Shown piece by piece: positions 35,158-45,120 of a stretch of 64,000 bases of DNA. The first letter of the stretch is position 1; every line of letters starts with the position of its first letter. Source of the stretch: GCA-2712985 sp964515905 (GTDB taxonomy: Bacteria > Pseudomonadota > Alphaproteobacteria > UBA7887); assembly GCA_964515905.1 (NCBI GenBank), contig CAZEWK010000095.1:74768-138767 (forward strand), given 5' to 3'. A program made the position numbers and the translations under genes. Below the pieces are notes generated by a model, which saw only the letters and a list, made by a program, of their open reading frames with translations, made no database searches and was not told where the DNA came from.

Positions 35158-36660
35158 ATGGAACCTCGTAGTGCTGCCTTACCTAATACAGAAGAACAAC
35201 GAGACAAAGATATTATCGATCGAACTTTGCCTCAAAACATTGATGCTGAGCAGGCGTTGCTGGGAGCTCTTTTGATTGATAATGATGTGTACGACAAAGT
35301 TTCTGCGTTTCTGGAACCCAACCATTTTTATGTTCCTGTCCACGGCCGCATATATGAGGCAGTGCGCACCCTTATATTGCGAGGACAAGTAGCAACATCT
35401 GTAACATTGAAGGCTTATTTTGCATCTGATGAGGCATTGACGGATATTGGTGGTTCTGACTATTTGGAGCGCTTAACTTCGGGAGCAGTAAGCCTAGTAC
35501 ATTCGGAGGATTATGGTCGGGTAATAATTGATCTTAGCCTTCGTCGTGATTTGATTCGTCTTGGTCAGGGAGTCGTGGAGAGGGGATACGACCCAGCTGT
35601 TGATGAAACTGCTATGGGCCAAATTGAGTTAGCCGAGAGTGAACTTTATTCTATGGCAGAAACTGGCGCTCCAGAAGGCGGATTTCAAACTTTTGGTTCT
35701 TCATTGGAAGCGGCAATTGAGATAGCGGAGCACGCGTATAAAAGGGATGGCCAACTTTCCGGTACTGCAACACATTTTCTTGATCTAGATAATTTACTTG
35801 GTGGGCTTCATAATTCGGACCTCATTGTTCTGGCTGGACGTCCGTCTATGGGAAAAACGGCCTTAGCTACCAATATTGCTTTCAATGCCGCTCGGGCTCG
35901 AGCTGAAAAGTCCGACTCGGGTGCGGTGGTCGGCTTTTTCTCTTTAGAAATGTCGTCGGAGCAATTAGCTATGAGAATTCTTGCGGACGAATCCGGCGTC
36001 CGTTCTGATCATATTCGGCGGGGTAAAATAAAAGACGATGATGAATTTGTAGGATTGGTTAGAGCCGGACAGGAGCTGAGTCGGGTCCCTCTTTTTATTG
36101 ACGATACGCCGGCGCTAAGTGTACCTCAGTTAAGGACCCGAGCCAGAAGACTGAAGAGGATAGAAGGACTATCATTAATAGTAGTTGATTACTTGCAGCT
36201 TCTTCGTGCGCAAACAAGGGTGGAAAATAGGGTTCAAGAAATTTCTCAAATTACTCAAGGTCTAAAGGCGTTGGCTAAAGAGTTGGATCTCCCAGTGTTG
36301 GCCCTGTCTCAGTTAAGTCGTGCCGTTGAATTGCGGGAAGATAAACGTCCTCAGCTGTCGGATCTCAGAGAATCAGGAACAATCGAACAGGACAGTGATG
36401 TTGTGATGTTTATATATCGTGAGGAATATTATCTAGAGCGAAGTGAACCACAGCAGCGGGTTGATGAAAATGCGGATCGCTTTAACGAGCGTTACAGCGG
36501 GTGGCAGGACCGCTATCAAAAAGCCGCTGGATTGGCTGATTTATTAATAGCCAAGCAAAGACATGGTCCAATCGGACGCGTGGGTTTAAAGTTCGATCCG
36601 GAAACTACAAGATTTCGCACATACGCTGCCGCTTCGCATCTGCCGGATACCCCGGATTGA
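35158..36660 (+). CDS. dnaB: Replicative DNA helicase
   Basis: DnaB is the hexameric 5'-3' helicase at the replication fork. The 500-residue protein has an N-terminal primase-interacting domain (PQNIDAEQALLGALLIDNDVYD) and a RecA-like motor domain. Walker A is GRPSMGKTAL (about residues 227-236), Walker B is LIVVDYLQLL, and ALSQLSRAVELREDKRPQLSDLRESGTIEQDSD follows. No intein is present. Its stop overlaps the alr start. Confidence 0.97.
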   Translation: MEPRSAALPNTEEQRDKDIIDRTLPQNIDAEQALLGALLIDNDVYDKVSAFLEPNHFYVPVHGRIYEAVRTLILRGQVATSVTLKAYFASDEALTDIGGSDYLERLTSGAVSLVHSEDYGRVIIDLSLRRDLIRLGQGVVERGYDPAVDETAMGQIELAESELYSMAETGAPEGGFQTFGSSLEAAIEIAEHAYKRDGQLSGTATHFLDLDNLLGGLHNSDLIVLAGRPSMGKTALATNIAFNAARARAEKSDSGAVVGFFSLEMSSEQLAMRILADESGVRSDHIRRGKIKDDDEFVGLVRAGQELSRVPLFIDDTPALSVPQLRTRARRLKRIEGLSLIVVDYLQLLRAQTRVENRVQEISQITQGLKALAKELDLPVLALSQLSRAVELREDKRPQLSDLRESGTIEQDSDVVMFIYREEYYLERSEPQQRVDENADRFNERYSGWQDRYQKAAGLADLLIAKQRHGPIGRVGLKFDPETTRFRTYAAASHLPDTPD

Positions 36661-37781
36661 TGAACGAATTAGAACGAGTTGGAGCGGAGTTAACTATTGA
36701 TCTTTCGGCTGTCCGCCAAAACTTTCGAAGGTTATCAAACCAATTAAAGCCTGGTATTGAACTGGCAGCCGTTGTTAAAGCGGATGCATACGGTCTGGGC
36801 GTAAAAAAAATTGTTCCAGTATTGACATCGTCGGGCTGTAGAACGTTTTTTGTTTCTACATTGGATGAAGGTGTTGTACTTCGGGAATTAGATGAGAATA
36901 TCACAATATTTATCCTAAACGGTCTGCTTCCAGGGCAAATCAAAGAATATATTAATAATCGGCTGTACCCGGTTCTGAATACTATGGACCAAATCGACTA
37001 CTGGCAGAAAAATCAGAGTAAATTTGACTTTTCTAGATATTCGGCTGCCCTCCATTTGGATACTGGCATGAATCGGTACGGAATTTCACAACTGGAGATT
37101 AGTAATCTTGTTTCTGGTCCTCATGGCCATCCATCTGTATCTTTGCTAATGAGCCACCTCGCGTGTGCTGATGAGCCAACACATCCGTTGAATGCAGTGC
37201 AGCTGTCTCGCTTTCATAGTAATGTCAAATTATATAAATCCAGGGTTCGAAATGCGTTGACGGCTAGCCTTGCAAATTCTTCAGGGATATTCTTAGGGTC
37301 TGAGTATCACTTTAACATGGTTCGCGTTGGTGCGGCGCTATTCGGTATTAATCCAACCCCGTCACATAGTAATCCAATGTCTCAAGTGGTTAATTTAAAA
37401 GCAAAAATTGCTCAGGTGGCTGTCGTTGACACACCAATGACCGTTGGCTATGGTGCGTCGCATCGTGTCCAAGGACCGACCAGAGTGGCGACCGTGCCGG
37501 TTGGTTATGCGGATGGCTACATCCGTTCCCTGAGTTGCCGTGGGTGCGCTTTCATAGGTAAGAAGTGTGTTCCCGTTATTGGTCGTGTCTCAATGGACGC
37601 AATAACCGTTGACGTTTCGAGTGTGCCTTTGGAAGAATCAAAACCCGGAACAACTGTGCATTTAATTGGTGGGCCACGGCCAATCGATGATGTCGCCAAA
37701 GATGCCGGTACAATTGGGTATGAAATTCTTACACGCCTAAGTAACAGAATACCACGCAATTACTTGTGGGATTCGGAATAG
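36660..37781 (+). CDS. alr: Alanine racemase
   Basis: This PLP enzyme makes D-alanine for peptidoglycan. The 373-residue protein has the PLP lysine K40 in VVKADAYGLG and the second catalytic base Y264 in VGYGASHRV. ALHLDTGMNRYGI and PVIGRVSMDAITVDVS are also typical. A TTG at 36657 is also in frame, but the ATG at 36660 overlapping the dnaB stop (TGATG) is preferred and implies translational coupling. Confidence 0.95.
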   Translation: MNELERVGAELTIDLSAVRQNFRRLSNQLKPGIELAAVVKADAYGLGVKKIVPVLTSSGCRTFFVSTLDEGVVLRELDENITIFILNGLLPGQIKEYINNRLYPVLNTMDQIDYWQKNQSKFDFSRYSAALHLDTGMNRYGISQLEISNLVSGPHGHPSVSLLMSHLACADEPTHPLNAVQLSRFHSNVKLYKSRVRNALTASLANSSGIFLGSEYHFNMVRVGAALFGINPTPSHSNPMSQVVNLKAKIAQVAVVDTPMTVGYGASHRVQGPTRVATVPVGYADGYIRSLSCRGCAFIGKKCVPVIGRVSMDAITVDVSSVPLEESKPGTTVHLIGGPRPIDDVAKDAGTIGYEILTRLSNRIPRNYLWDSE

Positions 37782-38293
37782 ACCCGAATCACCATGGTTT
37801 ATTAAGGAAAAAGGATCTGGGGCGGTGCAACTTGCAACACAGATAGTAGTGGAAATGCTTTCGTAGACTAATGTAGTAGAGGGAAGGGACACCGGCCCAT
37901 AAAAATAGAGATTAAACCGCTTTGAATAGGTACTATGTATAAGTAGGAGCCATGCGATCAACTTTTTCCGCCGAAAATCGAGTTTCCTTGTTTGATAGTC
38001 AAACTATTCAAAAGTGAGGCGTCTGTCATAATGGCAATAGCCAATAAAGCGATAGCGTCCCTTGTTGCGGAGGGATATCGTTTCCTGATTAAACTTTGTT
38101 TGTTCGAGAAGACCTCGAAATTTGAGACTGAAATTCCTGGATTAGAATATCCTACGACATTTTTCCTGCTGATTGATGATAAATTACCAAACAAACCCAA
38201 CGCTAATTTTCGCATTTATGTTTGGGGAGTCGCTTGCAAGGTTTCTAGAAATTTAGATTACTTGTGTAAACTAGTGATAAGAAAAATTTTGGT
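37782..38293. other. 512-bp gap between alr and cvpA without a supported gene
   Basis: This is where radA commonly lies in related genomes, but no RadA motif (zinc finger, Walker A, KNRFG) can be read on either strand. The two longest open frames (37992-38297 plus, 37958-38215 minus) overlap each other, lack good ribosome sites and match no family I recognise. No tRNA or terminator was seen. Confidence 0.6.
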
Positions 38294-39028
38294 ATGAATC
38301 CGGATTCCAGCGAAATTAGTTGGATGGCTGCTAATCTTCCTGATTTGTTGGTGGTTGGATTAGTTATTTTGTCCGCGTTATTTGCTTCTTTTCGTGGTTT
38401 TGTCCGTGAAACCTTAGCAATTGCTGGCTGGGTTGCCGCCGCTTTTGCAACTATATGGGCATTGCCAGAAGTGCGGCCTTATATCTTTGAGTGGATACAA
38501 ATAAGATGGCTGGCTGATTTACTGGGTGGGGCATCAATTTTCATATCAACATTGATTATATTTTGGTTAATGATTCATTATATTGTTTCAAAAGTTAAAA
38601 ATAGCCCGCTTAACAGTCTAGACCGCTCTTTGGGCTTAATTTTTGGCTTTGCCCGGGGTATTTTTGTCATTGCATTATTGTATATGGTTGCTAGTCAGGC
38701 TGCATGGCGCGAGGAGGAGGGTAAACCCACATGGTTGCTTCAATCTCGCAGCTTGCCAGTGATCGATTATACTGCAAATTTGATATTGTTATTAGTGCCT
38801 GAGGGGACATTTAATTTACCTGTTGAGGGGTTCCAAAGGATGCAAAGTCAAGCGAAGGAGCTTGAGGAAACTCGGGAGCAGCTTGAACAATTTCGGCTTC
38901 TGGCTGATCCTCCCCTGGAACAGCTACAGAATACTGATGAAGAAACAGGTTATAACGAAGGTCAAACTCGACAAATGGATAGGTTGATTGAAACCTTGCC
39001 ACCGGAAACTGCGAGGGAATCAGAGTAA
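38294..39028 (+). CDS. cvpA: CvpA family membrane protein
   Basis: CvpA-family proteins are inner-membrane proteins needed for colicin V production in E. coli and linked to envelope homeostasis. The 244-residue protein has four N-terminal membrane helices with the conserved SALFASFRGFVRETLAIAGWVAAAFA and NSLDRSLGLIFGFARGI motifs. A hydrophilic acidic C-terminal tail of about 80 residues follows. It abuts purF with no gap, the standard arrangement. Confidence 0.92.
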   Translation: MNPDSSEISWMAANLPDLLVVGLVILSALFASFRGFVRETLAIAGWVAAAFATIWALPEVRPYIFEWIQIRWLADLLGGASIFISTLIIFWLMIHYIVSKVKNSPLNSLDRSLGLIFGFARGIFVIALLYMVASQAAWREEEGKPTWLLQSRSLPVIDYTANLILLLVPEGTFNLPVEGFQRMQSQAKELEETREQLEQFRLLADPPLEQLQNTDEETGYNEGQTRQMDRLIETLPPETARESE

Positions 39029-40504
39029 ATGTCCGCCTTCTCCAATCCAATATGCACAGACCCCTTCAATGACGACAAATTACGTGAGGAATGCGGAGTA
39101 TTCGGTATTTTTGGGCATCCCGACGCATCTGTTCATACTGCTTTGGGTTTACACGCGTTGCAGCATAGAGGCCAAGAAGCAGCCGGCATAGTCAGTTTCG
39201 ATGGCAGTCATTTTCACAGCCATCGGAGTTTGGGTAATGTCGGAGATCACTTTTCCAATGTTAACGTTATTGGGCAACTGAGTGGTTATGCGGCTATAGG
39301 TCATGTGCGCTATTCTACCAGTGGTGAAACCGTACTTCGTAATGTCCAGCCCTTATTCGCTGATCTTGCTGGAGGGGGGCTTGCTATTGCTCACAATGGC
39401 AATATCACAAATGCTAAAGGGCTTCGGCGTGAGTTAGAGCGGCGGGGCTCGATATTCCAATCTACCATGGATACGGAGGTAATAGTTCACCTAATTGCTA
39501 CTGGGCATAAAACCAGATTTATCGACAAGTTGATTGATGGGCTGCACCTTTTAAGAGGGGCGTATGCTCTAGTAATCCAAACAGACGAAGCGCTAATTGG
39601 AGCGAGGGACCCGCACGGAGTTCGACCGTTGGTATTGGGAGAATTAGATGGGGCCCATATTTTGTGCTCGGAAAGTTGTGCATTAGACATTATAGGGGCC
39701 AAATTTATTAGAGACATTCGTGCTGGTGAGGTGGTTATAATTGATCGAAGTGGTGTGCAAAGCCAACACCCATTCGGGCGGGGTATAGGGCAACGGTTTT
39801 GCGTTTTTGAGTATATTTATTTTTCCCGTCCCGATAGCCTTGTTGAAGGTGTCAATGTTTATGACGCACGGAAGAGTATTGGTGCTGAACTGGCCCGTGA
39901 GCATGGTGTTGAGGCCGATGTTGTTGTTCCCGTGCCCGATTCTGGTGTGCCTGGAGCAATTGGGTTTTCGGAGGAATCAGGAATCAGGTTTGATCTAGGT
40001 ATTATTCGAAACCACTATGTCGGACGCACATTCATTGAGCCCTCAGATTCCATTCGGCATCTAGGGGTTCGTTTGAAACACAATGCTAATCGGACTGCTT
40101 TGTCCGGTAAGCGTGTAGTTCTAGTTGATGATTCTATAGTGCGTGGGACGACATCGACAAAAATAGTTGAACTTGTCAGGGCTGCCGGGGCTACGGAGGT
40201 GCATATGCGAATTGCAAGTCCACCTACTACCCACTCCTGCTTTTATGGAGTGGATACTCCAGATCGAGATCAGCTGTTAGCGTCTCAGATGGACATTTCA
40301 AAGATGGCGTCGCATATCGGTGCTGATAGCCTCGCATTTATTTCAATAGACGGTATGTATCGGGCGATGGGCCATACGAAACGTAATCCTGAAAAACCAC
40401 AATTTTGCGACGCTTGCTTTACGGGTGAGTATCCAATTGAGCTTACGGATCAAATCGGTGGTGAGGATATTACTCAGTTATCACTATTAGATGAGGGGAC
40501 ATAA
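39029..40504 (+). CDS. purF: Amidophosphoribosyltransferase
   Basis: PurF catalyses the first committed step of purine synthesis, moving the glutamine amide to PRPP. The 491-residue protein has a 21-residue propeptide that should be removed to expose the catalytic C22 (EECGVFGIFG). The glutaminase domain follows, with LGLHALQHRGQEAAGI and AIAHNGNITN. The PRPP-binding motif is VVLVDDSIVRGTTS. Cysteines in the C-terminal part (HSCFYGVD, CDACF) suggest an Fe-S cluster like the B. subtilis enzyme. Confidence 0.97.
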   Translation: MSAFSNPICTDPFNDDKLREECGVFGIFGHPDASVHTALGLHALQHRGQEAAGIVSFDGSHFHSHRSLGNVGDHFSNVNVIGQLSGYAAIGHVRYSTSGETVLRNVQPLFADLAGGGLAIAHNGNITNAKGLRRELERRGSIFQSTMDTEVIVHLIATGHKTRFIDKLIDGLHLLRGAYALVIQTDEALIGARDPHGVRPLVLGELDGAHILCSESCALDIIGAKFIRDIRAGEVVIIDRSGVQSQHPFGRGIGQRFCVFEYIYFSRPDSLVEGVNVYDARKSIGAELAREHGVEADVVVPVPDSGVPGAIGFSEESGIRFDLGIIRNHYVGRTFIEPSDSIRHLGVRLKHNANRTALSGKRVVLVDDSIVRGTTSTKIVELVRAAGATEVHMRIASPPTTHSCFYGVDTPDRDQLLASQMDISKMASHIGADSLAFISIDGMYRAMGHTKRNPEKPQFCDACFTGEYPIELTDQIGGEDITQLSLLDEGT

Positions 40505-40510
40505 GGGCTC

Positions 40511-41221
40511 GTGCGTCTCAAAGGCCGTATAGCATTAGTGACTGGAGCTTCAAGAGGGATTGGCCGTGCTGTAGCTCTCAAGTTTGCCGAGGAGGGGGCT
40601 CACGTGGTTTCTGTAGCAAGGAATACGGAAGGGTTAGAATCCCTCGATGACAGTATTCGGCAGATAGGCGGTCAATCAACATTGGTGCCGTTAGACGTGA
40701 CGGACGGTAGCGGCCTAGACCGCCTCGCAGAGAATCTATTTAACCGACATGGTAGACTAGATATTTTAGTTGGCAACGCAGCAAATTTGGGGGTCCTGGG
40801 CCCAGTTTGGCATGTTACACCAAATGTTTGGGATCGAGTGATAAATGTGAATTTAAGCGCCAATTGGAATTTAATAAAAAGTTTTGACCCATTGCTAAGA
40901 GCCTCTAGTTCGGGCCGTGTCGTTTTTGTTACTTCTCGGGTTGGTCACGATGTCATACCATATTGGGGTCCCTACGCGGTGAGTAAGGCGGGTCTGGAAA
41001 TGTTGGCAAGACTATATGCAGAAGAAACGAAGCAGTCTAACATTCGAGTAAACATAGTCGATCCTGGGGCGGTTCGGACTTCAATGCGCGCCACAGCTAT
41101 GCCTGGAGAGGATCCAAACAGTCTTCCGTTACCTGCAGAAATAGCTGATTTATTTGTTGATCTTTCGTCACCTGAATTCGTTTGTCATGGCGGCACTATA
41201 AACGCCCAGGGAAAAACCTAG
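40511..41221 (+). CDS. Short-chain dehydrogenase next to purF
   Basis: This 236-residue SDR oxidoreductase starts at a GTG. The cofactor motif is TGASRGIGRAVA, the NNAG equivalent is GNAANLG, the catalytic Ser is in FVTSRVGHD and the Tyr-Lys pair in YAVSKAG. An SDR directly after purF is a recurrent alphaproteobacterial pairing; its substrate is not known to me. It begins 6 nt after purF and converges with der, overlapping its stop by a few bases. Confidence 0.88.
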   Translation: MRLKGRIALVTGASRGIGRAVALKFAEEGAHVVSVARNTEGLESLDDSIRQIGGQSTLVPLDVTDGSGLDRLAENLFNRHGRLDILVGNAANLGVLGPVWHVTPNVWDRVINVNLSANWNLIKSFDPLLRASSSGRVVFVTSRVGHDVIPYWGPYAVSKAGLEMLARLYAEETKQSNIRVNIVDPGAVRTSMRATAMPGEDPNSLPLPAEIADLFVDLSSPEFVCHGGTINAQGKT

Positions 41222-42561
41222 TCATTTTTTACGTAGGGGTTCCGTCCGCTTTTCAAGAAAATACGGATTGGGACCCCATGGAAGTCAAAACTAGCACGAA
41301 GTTCATTGGTTAGATATCGCCGGTAAGATTCCGGCAACTTTTTTGGGCGATTGCTAAAGATTACGAACCGCGGTGGTCGGTTAGCGTATTGCGAAATATA
41401 ACGCATTTTAACTAATTTTCTATTAGCAAGTGGTGGTGGGTGACGACTGATAGTTGCCGCCAGCCATTGATTTAGTAAAGCGGTCGGTATCCTGCGACAC
41501 CATTGTTTGTAAATCTCAAAGACCGCGGTCATCAGCTGATCAATTCCGTCGCCATTGATCGCTGAGCAAGTGATCAACGGTATATTTCCCAACTGAGGTA
41601 GTGACTTTTTAATTTCTTGTAAGAGTTTTTTACTGGTCGACGCACGTTGATGCACTAGATCCCACTTGTTAGCGCAAATTACTAATCCTCTACCTTCTGA
41701 AGTAACGTGTTCCGCTATCGTCACATCTTGACGAGACGGCTTCTGGGTAGCATCTAACATCAAAACTACTATATCCGAGTATCTGATAGTTTGGATTGTG
41801 TCTGCAAACGATAACTTCTCGATTGAATCTTGGATTTGCGGTTTTCGACGAAGTCCGGCGGTGTCTACCAATCGAAAATTACGCTCATTATATCGCCAAT
41901 CAACATGGATTGAATCGTGGGTAACACCCGGTTCTGGACCGGTTAGTGCTCGAGATTCACCCACCAATGAATTGAATAGGGTCGATTTACCTGTGTTGGG
42001 ACGTCCAACAATAGACAAATTTAACAATTTTTCAGGTTTAGAGAACTTTATGGCATCTTTGTGTGAATTGACCGGAATTTCACTAATCCTATCTAACAGA
42101 TCAGTGATTCCGTCCCCGTGTTCTGCGGATAGAGCTATTGGATCACCAAAACCTAGTCCAAAGGCTTCATAAATGGTAGCGTCGGCAACACTGCTTTCAG
42201 CCTTGTTTACTACAACTATAGCTATTTTGCCGCTGCGACGCACTAATTCGGCATAGTGCCGATCCATCGGGGTTAATCCGATTCTTCCATCAATAACAAT
42301 TAGGTTGGCTGTGGCACGGTTTATGGCAGTCAATGTCTGCTCACGCATGCGTCCAACTAGGGAGCAATCATTACCTTCCTCTAGGCCAGCTGTATCAACC
42401 AGATTAAAGCGCAAATTTCCATATTCTATAGTTGTTTCGCGTCGGTCTCTTGTTACTCCGGGTCTAGAATCTACTAAAGCAAGTTTTTTCCCCGCCAGGC
42501 GATTGAAAAGTGTCGACTTTCCAACGTTTGGTCGTCCAATTATGGCAATAGTAATAGACAT
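41218..42561 (-). CDS. der: Ribosome-assembly GTPase Der (EngA)
   Basis: Der is the double-G-domain GTPase needed for 50S maturation. The 447-residue protein has two P-loops, GRPNVGKSTLFNRL at the N-terminus and GRPNTGKSTLFNSLVG near residue 190. Each has its DTAGL switch and an NKxD-type element (VVNKAE and CANKWD). The C-terminal KH-like domain contains RYISQYANRPPRFVIFSN. The first guanine-recognition motif reads NKAE rather than NKxD. Confidence 0.96.
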   Translation of the reverse strand: MSITIAIIGRPNVGKSTLFNRLAGKKLALVDSRPGVTRDRRETTIEYGNLRFNLVDTAGLEEGNDCSLVGRMREQTLTAINRATANLIVIDGRIGLTPMDRHYAELVRRSGKIAIVVVNKAESSVADATIYEAFGLGFGDPIALSAEHGDGITDLLDRISEIPVNSHKDAIKFSKPEKLLNLSIVGRPNTGKSTLFNSLVGESRALTGPEPGVTHDSIHVDWRYNERNFRLVDTAGLRRKPQIQDSIEKLSFADTIQTIRYSDIVVLMLDATQKPSRQDVTIAEHVTSEGRGLVICANKWDLVHQRASTSKKLLQEIKKSLPQLGNIPLITCSAINGDGIDQLMTAVFEIYKQWCRRIPTALLNQWLAATISRHPPPLANRKLVKMRYISQYANRPPRFVIFSNRPKKLPESYRRYLTNELRASFDFHGVPIRIFLKSGRNPYVKND

Positions 42562-42584
42562 ATGGCATGTTCACATAGTCTGTA

Positions 42585-43916
42585 TTAGCGCAGGGCTATA
42601 ACTTTGGCATCTGACGTAAGAATATATAAGGTCTCGTCTGCTACTATCGGAGGGACTCGTATCCCATCTCGTAATTTAATGCTCCCAAGCATGCGTCCAG
42701 TATACGGGGACACGGAACGAACTTCTCCATGGCTGCTTGCCATGATGAGGCGGTCGCCAAGGAGAATGGGGCGAGTCCAGTCGATTGGGTCTTCTTGATC
42801 GTCAGGGTTTAGGTAATCAGGAACAGGAGAAACCCAGCGTATCCGGCCATCAGTGGTTTGTATACATACAAGATTATTGTTTGCGGTTGTCAGAAATAAG
42901 TAATTACCAGCTAACCAAGGTGTGCTAGTTCCAGAAATTTCTTGTTCCCAAATTCTTAAACCAGAATAGAGATCAATAGCAACAAGTCGACCACTATGAC
43001 TAATCGAATAAACCGTGTTGTTATGGACGACCGGACTGGCATCAATGTCATTTAGGACGGTGCTTGCGCCCAGGCGACCTTGAATGGTCAGTGTATCACT
43101 CCAAGAGATCCTTCCATTTTCAACCCGCATTGCGAAGAGCTCTCCCGAGGAATATGGAACTATTACCATGTCCCCGGCGATAGCCGGCGTCGCCGTTCCC
43201 AGGAGGCCTGCAGTTTCTGCAATGCCAGCGTGCTCCCATAAGGTATTCCCATCACGGTAATTGAGAGCATAAAGTTTATTATCCACAGTGACTATAAATA
43301 CGCGTCCGTCGTCAACAACCGGAGGGCTTCTGATTGGTGCTCCTAGTCGACGCCACCAATAAATCCCACCATTCAAGGGATTGAGAGCCAGTGCGTAGCC
43401 ATACGGTGTACTTACATAGAGAGTTTCTTGATTGTATGCTAGGCCGCCTCCAAGTGCGCCTTCGACATTCTCCGCTTTTGGAACGGTATTTGCTTGCCAG
43501 AGTGTTTCCCCAGTTATCAAGTGTGTAGCTGTTACAACGTTGCGTGAATCTATAGTAAATAGTATTTGTTCGGCTATGACCGGTGGAGATAGTATAAGAT
43601 TTTCTTTTGTTTCTCCCGATCCAACATCCCGTGACCACATCGGTTCAAGGGGTCCTTTAGCTGCTAGATGTTGCATTACATGGGGGGCATTTCCCCCAAT
43701 TTGCGGCCAGTTTAGATTTACATGAGGTCGCGGCAAGCTCACGGCTTGATTGGAAATTTCTGGATCTGGTTCCAGTAAACTGTCTAGAGCAAGAACAGAT
43801 ATCCGTTTTCCGGGCAGACGTACTTCCTCTGGTCCAGTTCCAATGATCTCTCTTACGGTATCACACCCGGTTAATGTAAAGATTAGAAGTAATCCGGCAA
43901 AAATCCATCTAGCCAT
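42585..43916 (-). CDS. bamB: Outer-membrane assembly lipoprotein BamB
   Basis: BamB is the beta-propeller lipoprotein of the BAM complex that helps outer-membrane protein insertion. The 443-residue protein has a signal peptide with lipobox LTGC (acylated Cys18). PQQ/WD-like propeller blades follow, for example LWQANTVPK, IYWWRRLGAPIRSPPVVDDGRVFIVT, LYALNYRDGNTLWEHAG and GRLVAIDLYSGLRIWEQ. Its position directly after a TPR membrane protein and before der is the conserved arrangement in Proteobacteria. Confidence 0.93.
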   Translation of the reverse strand: MARWIFAGLLLIFTLTGCDTVREIIGTGPEEVRLPGKRISVLALDSLLEPDPEISNQAVSLPRPHVNLNWPQIGGNAPHVMQHLAAKGPLEPMWSRDVGSGETKENLILSPPVIAEQILFTIDSRNVVTATHLITGETLWQANTVPKAENVEGALGGGLAYNQETLYVSTPYGYALALNPLNGGIYWWRRLGAPIRSPPVVDDGRVFIVTVDNKLYALNYRDGNTLWEHAGIAETAGLLGTATPAIAGDMVIVPYSSGELFAMRVENGRISWSDTLTIQGRLGASTVLNDIDASPVVHNNTVYSISHSGRLVAIDLYSGLRIWEQEISGTSTPWLAGNYLFLTTANNNLVCIQTTDGRIRWVSPVPDYLNPDDQEDPIDWTRPILLGDRLIMASSHGEVRSVSPYTGRMLGSIKLRDGIRVPPIVADETLYILTSDAKVIALR

Positions 43917-43927
43917 ATCGAATCACT

Positions 43928-44581
43928 TTATTCCGGATTTTGATAAAGAGTTCCCGCAATTTGGCTGGCCCGAGACCGGACCCCCGGTGGGGATGCTGGA
44001 TCACCAATAAGAGTGAGAAATATTTGTCGTGCGTCATTCATGTTGCCGATCTTTAGCAACGCCAAAGCACGCAATTCAAGAGCTAAGTGCCTCCAGGGAC
44101 CCTCACCTTCACTAATATCTAGCAGACGTTTATCGGCTTCCGCGGCACGGTTATTATTAATCTCATGAATAGCGGCTAAGACGTTTGCCAATTGACCAAT
44201 AATGTCACCCGCCCCAGCGTTATTTGCAAGTTCATCATATAGTGAAATAGCTCCGTCGTGGTCGTTAGTATCAAGCAAAACGGCAGCTTTTTGGAGTTGT
44301 GCGAGCTGTCCATAGCCATGCCCCGCGTCCGCTGTTAGCTCCGAGAAAAGTTTAGATGCTTCTTGGTGCTGTTCGAGCTGGAATAGTTCGATGGCATTAG
44401 AAAACCGTCCTCCGTCGGCTAATGAGCGTTGTGTCCCGAAGTAATCCCATGCGGCGTGGCCAGCTGTTCCCAGTACGATGATGGCCAGGCTGGCTAAAAA
44501 ATAGCGCCCATACCGATTCCATAGCCTTGATACCTGCTCTTGTCGAACTTCTTCGTCCACCTCATTGAAGATGTCGCCCAC
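43928..44581 (-). CDS. YfgM-like TPR inner-membrane protein
   Basis: This protein has a cytosolic N-terminus (GDIFNEVDEEVRQEQ), one membrane helix (YFLASLAIIVLGTAGHAAW) and a periplasmic TPR-like region. It corresponds to the YfgM/DUF2133-type proteins that associate with the Sec translocon and periplasmic chaperones. The frame opens at 44641, but a GTG at 44581 behind GGGGTGAG gives the usual family N-terminus and 217 residues. It lies 11 bp upstream of bamB and is surely co-transcribed with it. Confidence 0.86.
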   Translation of the reverse strand: MGDIFNEVDEEVRQEQVSRLWNRYGRYFLASLAIIVLGTAGHAAWDYFGTQRSLADGGRFSNAIELFQLEQHQEASKLFSELTADAGHGYGQLAQLQKAAVLLDTNDHDGAISLYDELANNAGAGDIIGQLANVLAAIHEINNNRAAEADKRLLDISEGEGPWRHLALELRALALLKIGNMNDARQIFLTLIGDPASPPGVRSRASQIAGTLYQNPE

Positions 44582-44784
44582 AAGACTCACCCCATAATTT
44601 ACCCAGAAAAGGCCGATAACATACCTCTCTGCGGAAGGCATGGCAAACTTATCTGTGGCTAAATCGTGTCCTAAACAGTCAATTCCTCAGGTTTCGTTGA
44701 CGTTTTATTACAGGACGTTAACATATATGTGTCAGGGCAAGGGAAAGCGCAAGATGAAAGCGGCAACCATGCGAGAAGAATTAA

Positions 44785-45120
44785 ATGGGTGAGGTAATTC
44801 TACTGTCTGGCTGGCGTCGCCGGGGCCGTGCTGTGTATTTCAGTCGTGGCGAGCTTCAGTTACTCCTGCGGCTGTTTAGTAAGCATGTTGAGTGCGGGGA
44901 GTGGCTGGATTATAGCATAGACACAAATGAACGCTCTGCAGTGTTCTGCGTATATCGGCGTGCCCATGACGCACCACTTCATGAAATTCACAAGATTCGT
45001 TCGGATTCGAACGTGGCACCTCATTTTTTGACAGTAACAGGGGGAGCTGCTGTAAAGCGTGCACGCCAGCTCGAGCACTTGTTGAGAATGTTTGAGCCGC
45101 CCCTAAGGGCGGTTCCATAG
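44785..45120 (+). CDS. DUF2794 family protein
   Basis: This 111-residue cytoplasmic protein of unknown function belongs to DUF2794, which is largely confined to Alphaproteobacteria. The family pattern is clear: FSRGELQLLLRLFSKHVECGEWLDYSID, then AVFCVYRRAHDAPLHEIHKI, and a C-terminal KRARQLEHLLRMFEPPLRAV. It stands alone, divergent from the TPR-bamB-der unit. A CCGCCC/GGGCGG hairpin (45097-45112) overlaps its last codons but lacks a T-tract. Confidence 0.88.
   Translation: MGEVILLSGWRRRGRAVYFSRGELQLLLRLFSKHVECGEWLDYSIDTNERSAVFCVYRRAHDAPLHEIHKIRSDSNVAPHFLTVTGGAAVKRARQLEHLLRMFEPPLRAVP

Noticed and set aside
37992..38297. Open frame of 101 residues before cvpA
   Set aside because: It overlaps an equally long frame on the other strand, lacks a good ribosome site and resembles no family.
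44998..45017. TTCGAAC-like tRNA T-loop
   Set aside because: It lies in the DUF2794 coding frame and no acceptor or anticodon stem can be drawn around it.
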